Origin: Aestuariibacter sp. A3R04
GTDB lineage: Bacteria > Pseudomonadota > Gammaproteobacteria > Enterobacterales > Alteromonadaceae
Assembly (NCBI RefSeq): GCF_018860805.1
Contig: NZ_JAHKQR010000002.1
Location: forward strand, 248,001-312,000
DNA: 64,000 bases
Direction of reading: 5' to 3'
Shown piece after piece: positions 1 to 9,114 of this stretch (position 1 is its first letter; each line of letters starts with the position of its first letter). The notes below the pieces were generated by a model. It had not been told where the DNA came from. It saw only the letters and a program-made list of their open reading frames with translations, and did no database searches. Both the position numbers and the translations under genes were made by a program.

Positions 1-21
1 GAGCAGGATTGGTGCTTTCAT
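1..21 (-). CDS. Possible 5' end of a divergent gene, cut by the window edge
   Basis: Reading leftward, an ATG at 21-19 opens a frame (MKAPILL...) that runs off the window. A GGAG ribosome binding site sits about 8 bases upstream of it. Another ATG at 28-26 is in a different frame and lies only one base from the GGAG, so it is less likely. Seven codons cannot identify the product. The divergent position relative to the TetR gene, with palindromes between them, suggests a TetR-controlled target such as a pump or enzyme. This is inference from layout only. Confidence 0.3.
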
Positions 22-129
22 TATTCATGCTCCAGCTTGTAATTAGAAACTATCCCAAAGTGCAGTTGAAGAGTATAAAGAATTTACTACAGAGAAATGA
101 CAACTTTTTGACCGACATCGTCAGTTTTT

Positions 130-143
130 TGACCAATTGGTCA
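130..143. promoter_or_regulatory. Perfect 14-bp palindrome, candidate TetR-family operator
   Basis: TGACCAATTGGTCA is a perfect inverted repeat. A looser related copy (TGAC-N7-GTCA) lies just upstream at 109-123. The pair sits between the TetR gene and the possible divergent gene at the window edge. Palindromes of this size are typical TetR-family operators. Which protein binds here cannot be told from the sequence. Confidence 0.5.
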
Positions 144-261
144 GTAACCCTTTGGTATCCTTGGTAAATCACAAAAAAACTCAATGCGATTTGTGGACAA
201 ATAGTGTCGCTTGGAACAGGTAACAGTATTGCGTTGACTGGTTTACACCCCTAGTACGGCG

Positions 262-281
262 AGTATACTGCTCGGTATACT
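262..281. promoter_or_regulatory. Inverted repeat AGTATAC-N6-GTATACT, candidate autoregulatory operator
   Basis: Two perfect 7-bp arms separated by 6 bp end 20 bp before the TetR start codon, where promoter or early transcribed sequence would lie. This fits negative autoregulation, which is common in the TetR family. It differs in sequence from the palindrome at 130-143, so the two may bind different regulators. Confidence 0.5.
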
Positions 282-301
282 TTAGCTTGGGGTGTATAGG
301 T

Positions 302-913
302 ATGCCGAAACAAACTAAACGAGAACAGCTTATTGAAACGGCACAAAGGCTCTTCTACCAGGAAGGAATTAAAGGAACGGGTATTGACCGGATTATTGAT
401 GAAGCCGGCGTCGCCAAGCGAACCTTATATAACCATTTTAAATCTAAGGATGAGCTAATTGTTGCCACACTTGAGCACCGTGACGCCGAGTTTATGGCTA
501 TGTTGAAAAGACTGGTTGAGAAATATGAAACACAACAGGTAGGTAACAGCCCCTTTAACCGGATATTAGCTTTCTTTGATGCCATAGAGGAATGGACCCA
601 CGCTTCCCACTTTTCCGGATGTATGTTCATTAACGCTTCTGCGGAATACCCCGATAAGGACGACCCAGTTCACGTAATCTGCAAAGCCCACAAGAAACTG
701 GTAACGCATTATATAGAAGAACTCCTGTCTCCGCTTGATATAGAGGAATCGAAAGCCCTGTCAGTAGAGTTAGCGTTATTAGCGGATGGTGCGATTGTCA
801 ATGCGCATACCGCAGATATACCCGACGCGGCTTCGATTGCAAAAAAAATGGCAAAAAGGCTACTCGAAATGGCCCAAAATAACTCCTCCCCTGCGTCGAC
901 AGCTAAGCCGTAG
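302..913 (+). CDS. TetR/AcrR-family transcriptional regulator
   Basis: A protein of about 203 residues with an N-terminal helix-turn-helix typical of TetR regulators: KREQLIETAQRLFYQEGIKGTGIDRIIDEAGVAKRTLYNHFKSKDEL, roughly residues 6-50 by position, matches the family pattern ending in LYxHFxSKdeL. The C-terminal part, rich in helices, is the ligand-binding and dimerisation region; its ligand is unknown. The ATG at 302 is preferred over an in-frame TTG at 287, because family members begin just before the KREQL helix. Two palindromes upstream suggest autoregulation and control of a divergent gene to the left. The gene is convergent with the DUF3016 gene. Confidence 0.88.
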   Translation: MPKQTKREQLIETAQRLFYQEGIKGTGIDRIIDEAGVAKRTLYNHFKSKDELIVATLEHRDAEFMAMLKRLVEKYETQQVGNSPFNRILAFFDAIEEWTHASHFSGCMFINASAEYPDKDDPVHVICKAHKKLVTHYIEELLSPLDIEESKALSVELALLADGAIVNAHTADIPDAASIAKKMAKRLLEMAQNNSSPASTAKP

Positions 914-1060
914 AGGGGCTCGTTTCTATACCCAAATAACGCTGCCAGACCACAAAAAAAAACACTATTTAATAACGCTGTAACGCATACGAGCACAAAG
1001 GAAACCGGTACGCATACCCGACTTTCGGGCAATGTCCTTTCACGGTCACCTAGGCGTGCT

Positions 1061-1600
1061 CTACTCCACCTTGTTTTTTACGATGACATCAGCCATCTCT
1101 TCTCTGAACCAGTCTCGCAGCATAACCTTTTCATAATCTAAGAAGTCATTTTGCGCAATGCGACGAGGATTATCGATGAACCCCATGTCCTTTAATTTGA
1201 CTTCCGCACTCTTACGCGCTTTTCCGCTGGCATCCGTAAGGGTGTAACTAAACGTCATCCGGGGAATGTCTACCCTTTTAATAATGCGCACATCAGCGCC
1301 CGTGGCATTGCCAAAAACAAAGCTACTTGGCCACACCTGCCCGGCCAAATCCAGGTTAGTGACGTTAATGGTTAATTTTTCATCTGCGGGCAATTTTTCA
1401 GCTAGTTTCCCAAGATAAGCTTCCAACGCCTTAAAGGTTCGCTCCTTGAATTTCACTCTGCTTTCATTCGATGGGCGAACATCCGTGTATTTCTCCGGGT
1501 TTTCCCAGGTAACTTCCACTGAAGCAGCACCTGCAAACCCAGGGAAAACCAGTCCCCCTAACAACACACTCGATGCCAACATACTCAGCTGAATCTTCAT
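1061..1600 (-). CDS. DUF3016 secreted protein
   Basis: About 179 residues. It begins with a Sec signal peptide (MKIQLSMLASSVLLGGLVFPGFAGA, cleaved after AGA/A), so the product is periplasmic or surface-exposed. The mature part (VTWENPEKYTDVRPSNESRVKF near the start, FLDYEKVMLRDWF near the end) has the look of the DUF3016 family, whose function is unknown. Start choice: an ATG at 1609 lies directly against the GGGAGG ribosome binding site, while the ATG at 1600 is 9 bases from it and fits the signal peptide better. It stands alone, convergent with the TetR gene. Confidence 0.8.
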   Translation of the reverse strand: MKIQLSMLASSVLLGGLVFPGFAGAASVEVTWENPEKYTDVRPSNESRVKFKERTFKALEAYLGKLAEKLPADEKLTINVTNLDLAGQVWPSSFVFGNATGADVRIIKRVDIPRMTFSYTLTDASGKARKSAEVKLKDMGFIDNPRRIAQNDFLDYEKVMLRDWFREEMADVIVKNKVE

Positions 1601-1757
1601 ATCGTCCATCCTCCCACTGTAATCATGTACCTGTAAATCAGTACGTATAACGGTTGGAACAGCGAAGGGCTAAAATGTTCCCCCGTATGCCAAACAGATT
1701 ACCGGGGCAAAAGTGAATATAAACTGAACAGTTCCGGAACCTAAGGCCAGGCCCTGC

Positions 1758-2123
1758 CTAGCCTTTCAAAGTCAGAATTCTCGTACTCTCAATGGTGTGG
1801 CAGAATTGGGCGAGTTCAATGCCTTTCAGAAAGGGGTTGATAGCGGCTTTTCCACAGTAGGTGGAGTGAAACTCTTTTAATTCGCTGCCGTTGTGGAGTA
1901 AACCCGTCACGTAATCTTGTTGATAGGGGCGCAGTGAAGAGAGTTGAGGCGCAGCTAGCTCCTGTAAATTCTGAAGCTCATTTCTCTCCTGCCAGGTCGC
2001 CAAATACTGAAACCAACCAGAGACTTCACGCTGAGCATCTTCAATCACGTACTGCACAAATGGCAAACGAAACAAAACTATCAGTACTGCAATCTCTAAT
2101 AAAACCACTATACTGCGCCGCAT
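1758..2123 (-). CDS. Unknown protein with N-terminal membrane anchor
   Basis: 121 residues that I do not recognise. Residues about 4-25 (RSIVVLLEIAVLIVLFRLPFVQYVI) form one membrane-spanning segment or uncleaved signal. The rest is soluble and helical, with two cysteines (in STYCGK and LAQFCH) that could form a disulfide if periplasmic. It is divergent from ccoG, with about 240 bp between the starts. No operon partner is visible. Confidence 0.6.
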   Translation of the reverse strand: MRRSIVVLLEIAVLIVLFRLPFVQYVIEDAQREVSGWFQYLATWQERNELQNLQELAAPQLSSLRPYQQDYVTGLLHNGSELKEFHSTYCGKAAINPFLKGIELAQFCHTIESTRILTLKG

Positions 2124-2286
2124 GGTCGAACTTTTCCTTTTCTGTTATTCAAAACCATAAATGTGTCTAGCATACACGTTCTATTTTAGGAGCATGAATG
2201 TATAAAATATCAATGAAAAAGGGTAGTTCACATTTCATACTTATTTATGAAGATCTATAATGCTCTGCAGGTTAGCTTGCAAATTA

Positions 2287-2300
2287 TTGATCTGCGTTAA
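2287..2300 (+). promoter_or_regulatory. Weak FNR/Anr-like half-conserved site upstream of ccoG
   Basis: TTGAT-CTGC-GTTAA has a perfect left half of the FNR consensus (TTGAT-N4-ATCAA), but only 3 of 5 bases match in the right half. It lies 64 bp before the ccoG start, a reasonable distance for activation. Genes of the cbb3 oxidase group are commonly FNR-controlled, which is why it is listed despite the weak match. Confidence 0.3.
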
Positions 2301-2363
2301 GGGTAAGTGGTCTTTTGCCCGTATAATGGTTTTCAGTATCACCTGTTGTCATAAGGTTTATCC

Positions 2364-3797
2364 ATGAGCGAACACATCGAGGTCAAAGACGTCACACCGG
2401 TTAAGGTTCACAAACCCGCTGGCGGTATGCCTAAAAAGCGTCAATCTTCCCGGGATCAAATTTATGTGCGCGCAGTAAAAGGCCCTATCGAGTCTTTCCG
2501 CCGTTTCTTCGGTTTTATTTTTCTTGCCCTTTTTGCTGTGATTCCCTGGATTCAATACGACGGCCACCAAGCCATACTATTGGACTTTGTCGATCAGCGG
2601 TTCACCATTTTTGCAATGACATTGTGGCCTCAGGATCTCACACTTCTTGCGTACATCTTTATCGTTGGTGCTTTCGCATTGTTTTTTGTCACTACCTTTG
2701 CAGGCAGGGTCTGGTGCGGGTTTCTGTGTCCCCAAACCACATGGGTATATATGTACATTTGGTGCGAGGAAAAAATAGAAGGGCCGAGAAATAAACGCAT
2801 CAAGCTTGACGAACGCGATATGGATTTCGACAAACTTTGGCGCAAAACGGCTAAGCACTTAGCCTGGTTAGCCATCGCGCTGTTGACCGCACTGACCTTT
2901 GTTGGTTATTTCACCCCTATCGGCCCTCTATTTACAGATTTCTTTACGTTCAATGCGGGGTTCTGGGCGGTATTTTCAATTCTGTTTTTCACGTTCTGTA
3001 CATATGGGAACGCGGGTTGGATGCGGGAGATCATGTGTACACACATGTGTCCGTATGCCCGTTTTCAGTCTGCCATGTTCGACAAAGACACCTTTACTGT
3101 GTCTTATGATTTCAATCGCGGCGAGACTCGCGGCCCACGCCCTCGTAAGCTCAAACATGAAGATTTGGCAGCAAAAAATCTCGGGGATTGCATAGACTGC
3201 AATCTGTGTGTACAGGTGTGCCCCACCGGCATCGATATTCGCAATGGCCTGCAATACGAATGTATTAACTGCGGCGCTTGCGTGGATGCTTGTAACGGCG
3301 TGATGGAAAAAATGAACTATCCCAAAGGCCTGATTAGTTTCACGTCTGAGGAACGGCTCTCAGGTGGCACAACACATATTGTCAGACCCAAGCTCATTGG
3401 CTACCTCGTCGTGCTCCTTGTGATGATCGGCCTGCTCGTTGCCGACATCGTCACCCGGGTTCCGCTGGAAGTAGATCTCATCCGCGATCGCAATTCACTG
3501 TATCGAGAAAATGGCAGGGGCAATGTTGAGAATGTATATACCCTTAAAATTCTCAACAAGTCCCAGGATACACATACTTATACAATTGCCGTGGAAGGAC
3601 TGGACAGTTACAACATTCTCGGTGAAACAATAGTGACTGTGGGTGGCGGAGAAGTCTTCAGTATGCCACTATCACTGGAAACCTCACCCAAGAACCTCAG
3701 CGAGGCGGTTACGGAGATTTCATTCCACGTGACCACCACCGACGCAGAGGGCAATGTTGTGGAAGTTAATGAACCAACTAAATTCCTCTATAAATAG
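2364..3797 (+). CDS. ccoG: Cytochrome c oxidase accessory protein CcoG (FixG/RdxA family)
   Basis: 477 residues, the usual length for the family. CcoG is an inner-membrane iron-sulfur protein that helps supply copper to the cbb3-type cytochrome oxidase. Membrane segments lie near residues 48-65, 85-110, 165-185, 195-215 and 345-365. A NapH-like WCGFLCPQ motif and CTHMCPYARFQ precede a ferredoxin-type pair (CIDCNLCVQVCPTG and CINCGACVDACNG), giving ligands for two [4Fe-4S] clusters. The C-terminal 110 residues form an Ig-like periplasmic domain. AAGG lies 8 bases before the ATG. The oxidase genes ccoNOPQ are not in the window. The 3' end overlaps srkA. Confidence 0.95.
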   Translation: MSEHIEVKDVTPVKVHKPAGGMPKKRQSSRDQIYVRAVKGPIESFRRFFGFIFLALFAVIPWIQYDGHQAILLDFVDQRFTIFAMTLWPQDLTLLAYIFIVGAFALFFVTTFAGRVWCGFLCPQTTWVYMYIWCEEKIEGPRNKRIKLDERDMDFDKLWRKTAKHLAWLAIALLTALTFVGYFTPIGPLFTDFFTFNAGFWAVFSILFFTFCTYGNAGWMREIMCTHMCPYARFQSAMFDKDTFTVSYDFNRGETRGPRPRKLKHEDLAAKNLGDCIDCNLCVQVCPTGIDIRNGLQYECINCGACVDACNGVMEKMNYPKGLISFTSEERLSGGTTHIVRPKLIGYLVVLLVMIGLLVADIVTRVPLEVDLIRDRNSLYRENGRGNVENVYTLKILNKSQDTHTYTIAVEGLDSYNILGETIVTVGGGEVFSMPLSLETSPKNLSEAVTEISFHVTTTDAEGNVVEVNEPTKFLYK

Positions 3798-4776
3798 CAC
3801 CAAGCAAACAGATTTTGCTTTTGCAGGCTTAAGCCCTGATACCGTTCTGGATGCCCTTGAAACCTGCCGGATTTACCCTGAATCCGGCTTGCTGGCATTA
3901 AACAGCTACGAAAACCGGGTTTACCAGTTCAAAGCGCATGACGGTCGCCGGTTAGTGGTTAAATTCTATCGTCCTGGCCGTTGGAGTAATGAACAGATCC
4001 AGGAAGAGCACGATTTTGCCAAAGAACTGGCAGATGCAGATATTCCCATGGTCGCCCCACTCACACTGGACGGACGCACGCTCCATCACGCCTGTGGGTT
4101 TCGCTTCGCAGTGTTTGCCTCAGTGGGTGGCCGGCAATTTGAAGTAGATAACCTCGACCAACTGGAGTGGATGGGCCGATTTATTGGGCGTATTCACCGC
4201 GTGGCACAGGCGTGTCCGTTTCAACACCGTCCAGCGTTAACGCCATCTGCATTCCTAGACAAGCCCCGAGAAATCCTTGTAAATAGCAGTCTTTTACCCA
4301 GCCATTTACAAACAGCCTTTTTTGCTATTCTCGACCCTCTTATCAAAGAAACCCGCCAGCGCTACACCCAGCCCGCTCATATACGTTTGCACGGCGACTG
4401 CCACCCAGGCAATATTTTGTGGCGTGACGGCCCCATGTTCGTAGATTTAGATGACTGTCGGATGGGCCCGGCCATTCAGGATTTGTGGATGATGTTGTGT
4501 GGCGACCGACAGCAGCAGTTGTTACAACTGGATGTGCTGGTAGAAGCCTATGACGAATTTAACTCCTTCGATGCAAGCCAATTGCCTTTAATTGAGCCCT
4601 TACGCGCTATGCGTATGGTGCATTACATGGCATGGCTGTCCCAGCGCTGGGAAGACCCGGCCTTCCCCCGGGCATTTCCTTGGTTTGCTGAAGACAAATA
4701 CTGGGAAGGGCAAATTCTGGCGCTCAAAGAACAACTTGCTGCGCTTCATGAACCACCACTCAAACTCGGTTATTAA
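3769..4776 (+). CDS. srkA: Stress response serine/threonine kinase SrkA (YihE/RdoA)
   Basis: 335 residues from the ATG at 3769, which overlaps the last 29 bases of ccoG and follows a GGAAG site. The fold is aminoglycoside-phosphotransferase-like: a nucleotide-binding region with VVKFYRPGRW (catalytic Lys), then HGDCHPGNILW (catalytic Asp and Asn) and FVDLDDCRMGP (metal-binding Asp). SrkA phosphorylates Ser/Thr and is linked to envelope and oxidative stress survival. In E. coli it lies just upstream of dsbA, as it does here, which supports the call. Confidence 0.93.
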   Translation: MNQLNSSINSTKQTDFAFAGLSPDTVLDALETCRIYPESGLLALNSYENRVYQFKAHDGRRLVVKFYRPGRWSNEQIQEEHDFAKELADADIPMVAPLTLDGRTLHHACGFRFAVFASVGGRQFEVDNLDQLEWMGRFIGRIHRVAQACPFQHRPALTPSAFLDKPREILVNSSLLPSHLQTAFFAILDPLIKETRQRYTQPAHIRLHGDCHPGNILWRDGPMFVDLDDCRMGPAIQDLWMMLCGDRQQQLLQLDVLVEAYDEFNSFDASQLPLIEPLRAMRMVHYMAWLSQRWEDPAFPRAFPWFAEDKYWEGQILALKEQLAALHEPPLKLGY

Positions 4777-4868
4777 CCTGCCTTTTGCGCGTCTTGTCGC
4801 GTATGCTAGTCGCGGGCAAATCACTGTGGTAACCTTTTTTCAGTTGAATTATTACGGAAGTACGTACA

Positions 4869-5492
4869 ATGAAAAAAATCGTTTTATTTCTATTGGCTGC
4901 GTTGCTAATCCCCTTGCAGGCGTGTGCTGATGACAGCAAGTGGAAAGAAGGCACTCACTATAAAGTGCTAAACCAACCGGAAACAAAGAAACCCGAAATC
5001 TACGAATTTGTTTCGTTCTGGTGTGGCCATTGCTATCGCTTCGAGCCTATCGTGGCAGATATCAAAAAGTCATTGCCTGAAGGTACTAAATTCACAAAAA
5101 TTCATGTGAATTTTATGGGCGGTGCCTCTACCGATGTGCAAGATGAAGCCACTCGTGCGCTGATGATTGCCCGCGCGGTAAAAGAAGAAGACAAACTGGT
5201 TAACGCCATTTTTAAATACATTCACGAACAACGGGCCCCGATCGCCAGTTTGAATGACTTACGCAGCCTGTTTATTGTCAATGACGTCGACCCTGCAGAG
5301 TTTGACAAGCTCGCTACCAGCTTTGGTGTAAACAACATGGTTAAGAGAAACAATAAGCTTCTGGCTCAATATCGCAACGATGTGAATGCCACGCCGTCAT
5401 TTATCGTAAACGGTCGCTATCAAACTACCTTTGTAAAAGGCATGACCGCAGACGATATAAAAGACTTAATCGTTTGGCTATCCAAACAGTAA
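4869..5492 (+). CDS. dsbA: Thiol:disulfide interchange protein DsbA
   Basis: 207 residues with a Sec signal peptide (MKKIVLFLLAALLIPLQACA). The thioredoxin-fold active site is FWCGHCYRFEP, with the CGHC variant of the CPHC motif of E. coli DsbA. The cis-Pro loop is present near the end (NATPSFIVNGRY). DsbA introduces disulfides into periplasmic proteins. CGGAAG precedes the ATG. It follows srkA by 92 bp, and a strong intrinsic terminator comes directly after the stop, so it ends this transcription unit. Confidence 0.95.
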   Translation: MKKIVLFLLAALLIPLQACADDSKWKEGTHYKVLNQPETKKPEIYEFVSFWCGHCYRFEPIVADIKKSLPEGTKFTKIHVNFMGGASTDVQDEATRALMIARAVKEEDKLVNAIFKYIHEQRAPIASLNDLRSLFIVNDVDPAEFDKLATSFGVNNMVKRNNKLLAQYRNDVNATPSFIVNGRYQTTFVKGMTADDIKDLIVWLSKQ

Positions 5493-5512
5493 TTTGACCT
5501 TGTACTCATACA

Positions 5513-5537
5513 AACGCGCCTTCAGGCGCGTTTTTTG
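5513..5537 (+). terminator. Intrinsic terminator after dsbA
   Basis: Stem AACGCGCC / GGCGCGTT with a TTCA loop, followed by a run of T. It lies about 20 bases after the dsbA stop codon. Confidence 0.9.
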
Positions 5538-5687
5538 TTATCGGTGTTTACTCGGATATCGTTTGTTCCCCGTTTATTTTCAATTTCATACTGCTCGTCA
5601 ACGGAATAATAGCGGTTCGCAAACTAGTGCGTTACAGTGTAGTGTACCCAATCAGCGTTTAACTCGAAAATGCAAAGGCCTGTTGAC

Positions 5688-7730
5688 ATGCGTTACCTGC
5701 TTCTCTCAATAGTCATTCTTATTTCAGCCTGTCAACCGCAAGAAACCCCTCAGGATAAAAATAATATGAGCACATTATCTACCCAACATATAAATTACGG
5801 CGGCTGGCCATCGCCCATCTCCGCACAATCCGTAGTTCAAGGAGCGAAGGGACTGTCAAATCTCGCTGTTGACAACGGCTATGTCTATTGGGTTGAGTCC
5901 CGCCCAGAGGAAAACGGTCGCAGTACCATCATGCGACAAAAAGAAGATCAGCCCGACAGTCCCCCGGAGGAAGTGTTACCTGTACCATGGAATGCGAGAA
6001 CCCGGGTACACGAATACGGCGGTCGCTCTATGCTGGTGAACGATGGCGTAGTCTGGTTTACCCACTTTACAGATCAACGTATTTATCGCATGACTATCGG
6101 TGAGACGCCCGTCGCTATCACGCCCGAAGACAACATCCGCTTTGGCGCCTGTGAACTGGATGCGACTCGCCAACGACTTATTTGTATCCGCGAGGACCAT
6201 CGGGTTTTGGGCGAACCACAAAACACACTTGTGGCCATTCCCACTTACGGCATGTCCGAAGGCGAAATACTGTTTGAAGGTAGTAGTTTTGTGTCTGCGG
6301 CCAGTGTATCACCAGATGGCAAACACATTGCTTTTATTGCCTGGGATCACCCCAATATGCCCTGGGATAACACCCACCTTTGGTCAGCGTCATTTGACGA
6401 AAATGGCAAGCTGAACAACCTGTTCGAACACAACCCGGGTGACAGTGAATCGGCGATTGATCCCCAATGGGACCACGATGGCAACTTATACGTATTGAGT
6501 GATAGAAACAACTGGTGGTCATTGTATAAGGTATCCGGTGAGGGCTTTACACCATTGAACCTACAACCTGAACAGTCTGAAATTGGGGGGCCCGCCTGGC
6601 AAATAGGTAAACACTATTATCGCATCCTAAATGACGGCTCAATTGTGGCACAAGTTGTACAAGGGGCTACTGGTCAGCTGTATCTGCTTACCCCAACAGA
6701 TAACACCATGCATTCCTTAACACCTGAAAGTGCAGCTATCGAAGATTTCGTTCTATTTGATTTTGGTATTTACGTAATTCAAGATCCCAAAACTCGGCCA
6801 GCTGAACTCGTTGCTTTGCGCTGGGTAAATTCAAGCAGTCTCAGTTCTACCCTTTTCAGAACCGCAAGTAACGCATCATTAGCTCCTGCCTGGATACCCG
6901 AAGTTCGCGAAGTGAGCTTCCCGGTTGCGGACAACGAAAGCGCCTACGGACTCTTTTACCCTCCGACGAATCCCAATGTCAGTGCACCTGAAGGTTCATT
7001 GCCACCACTGATTGTAATGGTACATGGCGGACCAACCTCAAAAGCATCCCCCACGTATTCAGTGAGTAAATATTTCTGGACCAGCCGGGGTTTTGGTATT
7101 CTTGATCTCAATTACCGAGGAAGTACCGGATATGGCCGAGATTTTCGCCAATCCCTGTATGGGCAATGGGGTGTATCGGATGTAGAAGATGCCGTCGCTG
7201 GCGCACAGTGGCTGGCCGAACAAGGCCTGGCTGATAGCGACAAGTTGATTATCCGGGGCGGCAGTGCCGGCGGTTACACCACGCTTGCAGCACTGGCGTT
7301 CAGCGATGTGTTTAAAGCCGGAGCAAGCTATTACGGCATTAGCGACATCGAAGCGTTGGCCGGTGATACGCATAAGTTTGAATCCCGTTATTTGGATCAG
7401 GTTATCGGTCCATATCCTGAGCGCAAAGACTTGTATATCGACCGCTCCCCTATTCATCACCTTGATGGCTTCAACGCCCCACTTCTTTTACTACAGGGAC
7501 TAGAAGATAAAGTCGTGCCTCCTAATCAATCAGAAATGATTTTCAACGCATTGAAAGACAAAGGGATCCCCACTGCTTATATCCCGTTTGAAGGGGAAGG
7601 CCATGGTTTCAGGAAGTCCGAAAACATCGTCACTGCACTGAATGCCGAACTCTACTTTTACCAACAGGTGCTGAGCTTGCCGGCGGCAGAACTCTTACCT
7701 GCCATTGAGATAATAGGAATGCGTCACTGA
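5688..7730 (+). CDS. Prolyl oligopeptidase family (S9) peptidase, lipoprotein
   Basis: About 680 residues from the ATG at 5688. It starts with a lipoprotein signal (MRYLLLSIVILISAC, lipobox ISAC), so it is probably anchored in the envelope. The N-terminal half (to about residue 400) is a beta-propeller-like region. The C-terminal alpha/beta-hydrolase has HGGPTS (oxyanion side), the nucleophile Ser in GGSAGGY (codon at 7263), Asp in GLEDKVVPP (7506) and His in GEGHGF (7602). These give a full S9 triad of the acylaminoacyl/dipeptidyl-peptidase type. It probably degrades peptides outside the inner membrane. An in-frame ATG upstream at 5670 would place six residues before the signal and is less likely. 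Confidence 0.9.
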   Translation: MRYLLLSIVILISACQPQETPQDKNNMSTLSTQHINYGGWPSPISAQSVVQGAKGLSNLAVDNGYVYWVESRPEENGRSTIMRQKEDQPDSPPEEVLPVPWNARTRVHEYGGRSMLVNDGVVWFTHFTDQRIYRMTIGETPVAITPEDNIRFGACELDATRQRLICIREDHRVLGEPQNTLVAIPTYGMSEGEILFEGSSFVSAASVSPDGKHIAFIAWDHPNMPWDNTHLWSASFDENGKLNNLFEHNPGDSESAIDPQWDHDGNLYVLSDRNNWWSLYKVSGEGFTPLNLQPEQSEIGGPAWQIGKHYYRILNDGSIVAQVVQGATGQLYLLTPTDNTMHSLTPESAAIEDFVLFDFGIYVIQDPKTRPAELVALRWVNSSSLSSTLFRTASNASLAPAWIPEVREVSFPVADNESAYGLFYPPTNPNVSAPEGSLPPLIVMVHGGPTSKASPTYSVSKYFWTSRGFGILDLNYRGSTGYGRDFRQSLYGQWGVSDVEDAVAGAQWLAEQGLADSDKLIIRGGSAGGYTTLAALAFSDVFKAGASYYGISDIEALAGDTHKFESRYLDQVIGPYPERKDLYIDRSPIHHLDGFNAPLLLLQGLEDKVVPPNQSEMIFNALKDKGIPTAYIPFEGEGHGFRKSENIVTALNAELYFYQQVLSLPAAELLPAIEIIGMRH

Positions 7731-7754
7731 AAAATAGTGCATTCCTTCATTTCG

Positions 7755-7787
7755 AAAAAAAATACCAGTCAGCACCGCTGACTGGTA
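7755..7787 (-). terminator. Intrinsic terminator of the nrt-porin operon
   Basis: Perfect 11-bp stem TACCAGTCAGC / GCTGACTGGTA with a 3-base loop. On the minus strand it is followed by eight T. It lies 35 bases after the porin stop codon and also separates this operon from the convergent S9 peptidase gene. Confidence 0.9.
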
Positions 7788-7822
7788 AAATTTCAAACCG
7801 CAAAAGCACGGTTGCTGGTAGC

Positions 7823-9025
7823 TTAGAACTTCGTGTTAACCCATACCCACAACTTATCGGTATCCACCTTAATATCTCCCGCAGAATAGCTGCCGTATTT
7901 CAGTCCAAGGGTAAAATGCTCAGCCACTTTGGTAACGTATTGAACGTTTATCTCGCTCCCCAAATCACTGATTTCCGCTGACGACTCATCCGCCTCAAAG
8001 TTGTGATATGCCAACAACCACTTACCGCCAGCGAGGGGGCCACTCAGAGAAAAAGTAAGATCTTCCAAACCTTGCGCAGGAGTAGCCAGGAATTGGTCGG
8101 TCCAACCGTTGAATTTATGCAGTGTTGCCAGCGGCGTTGAAAACCCGTACATACCGTCATCAGACCCCAGTACTTCGTAGGTCACTTTACCGGTTATACC
8201 CGACACTATTGCCCCCCCCTCCAGTTTTAAATAGTCGGCATCAAAACTGTTCGAACCGCTGTCAGACGTTTGTGTGGCAAATTCAGCACTGTACACTAAC
8301 TTCATACTTTCTAGCGAAGAACTGCCGGTATAGCTAATACCATACGTATCTAATCCGTTGTCCGTGTCGTTATCGACTTCCAGTAAGTATGCATAGGCAG
8401 TAAACTTGCCAATATCCGATGTATATGAGGCATTAAGAAGGTGATCTTTACTGTCTAAATCAGCGGCCTCGGCAAAAATGCGATTGCGTTGACTGACATA
8501 ACCGTAGAACAAAGACAAGTTGTCAGTAGCATACTTAGCTGTTACCCCGTCAAAGGTTTGCCAATCCTGTCTCCACCCTACGTGACCCACAAAACGGTGG
8601 CCATCGAGAGTAATAATTTGACGCCCCCCTTTTATAGTGAGGTTATCATTCTTGTATTGCACAAAACCCTGATGCAATTCAGTGGTTTCAGGGTCAGCGA
8701 TGACCGAATACTCACCGGCTTTGTACCCCGCGGGCGGCACAGAGTAATCGCCCTGACCAAATGCTATTCTTACATCTTCCATTTCGGCGGTAACAGAGAA
8801 CCCGTTATAGCTCCCAGTAGTTACACCTACCATGGTTCTCAACGTCAATGCATCGGCATTTGCCAGAGCATTGTCCTGATCAACCGATTCGTATCGCAAA
8901 TTAAAATTCGCCGTCGCAGTGGTTTCTTTCATTGCGTCGTACCAGTCTGCGCCGGCAGCAGGAAATAGAATACCCGACAGCGCAACGGCCAGAACCGAGC
9001 GTGTATACATTGCTGATAGTTTCAT
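7823..9025 (-). CDS. Outer-membrane beta-barrel (porin-like), last gene of the nrt operon
   Basis: 400 residues with a Sec signal peptide (MKLSAMYTRSVLAVALSGILFPAAGA). The mature part is made of alternating beta-strand-like segments (FNLRYESVDQDN, FSVTAEMEDVRIAFG, LSLFYGYVSQRNR, FTLGLKYGSYSAG). It ends in VWVNTKF, the C-terminal aromatic signature recognised by the barrel assembly machinery. I cannot assign a specific porin family. The gene follows nrtD by 89 bp on the same strand with no terminator between, and the operon terminator comes after it. I therefore infer that it lets nitrate (or cyanate) across the outer membrane for NrtABD. Confidence 0.75.
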   Translation of the reverse strand: MKLSAMYTRSVLAVALSGILFPAAGADWYDAMKETTATANFNLRYESVDQDNALANADALTLRTMVGVTTGSYNGFSVTAEMEDVRIAFGQGDYSVPPAGYKAGEYSVIADPETTELHQGFVQYKNDNLTIKGGRQIITLDGHRFVGHVGWRQDWQTFDGVTAKYATDNLSLFYGYVSQRNRIFAEAADLDSKDHLLNASYTSDIGKFTAYAYLLEVDNDTDNGLDTYGISYTGSSSLESMKLVYSAEFATQTSDSGSNSFDADYLKLEGGAIVSGITGKVTYEVLGSDDGMYGFSTPLATLHKFNGWTDQFLATPAQGLEDLTFSLSGPLAGGKWLLAYHNFEADESSAEISDLGSEINVQYVTKVAEHFTLGLKYGSYSAGDIKVDTDKLWVWVNTKF

Positions 9026-9114
9026 TGTGCGTTCCTTTATATTTGAGACGAGAATAGCCCGCCCTTCACATCAAGAAGAGCTATCTCATTGTTTATTTTA
9101 AATTTACTAAAAAG

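Noticed and set aside
2287..2300. Confident FNR control of ccoG
   Set aside because: Only one half of the site matches well, so it is kept as a weak feature and not as a finding.
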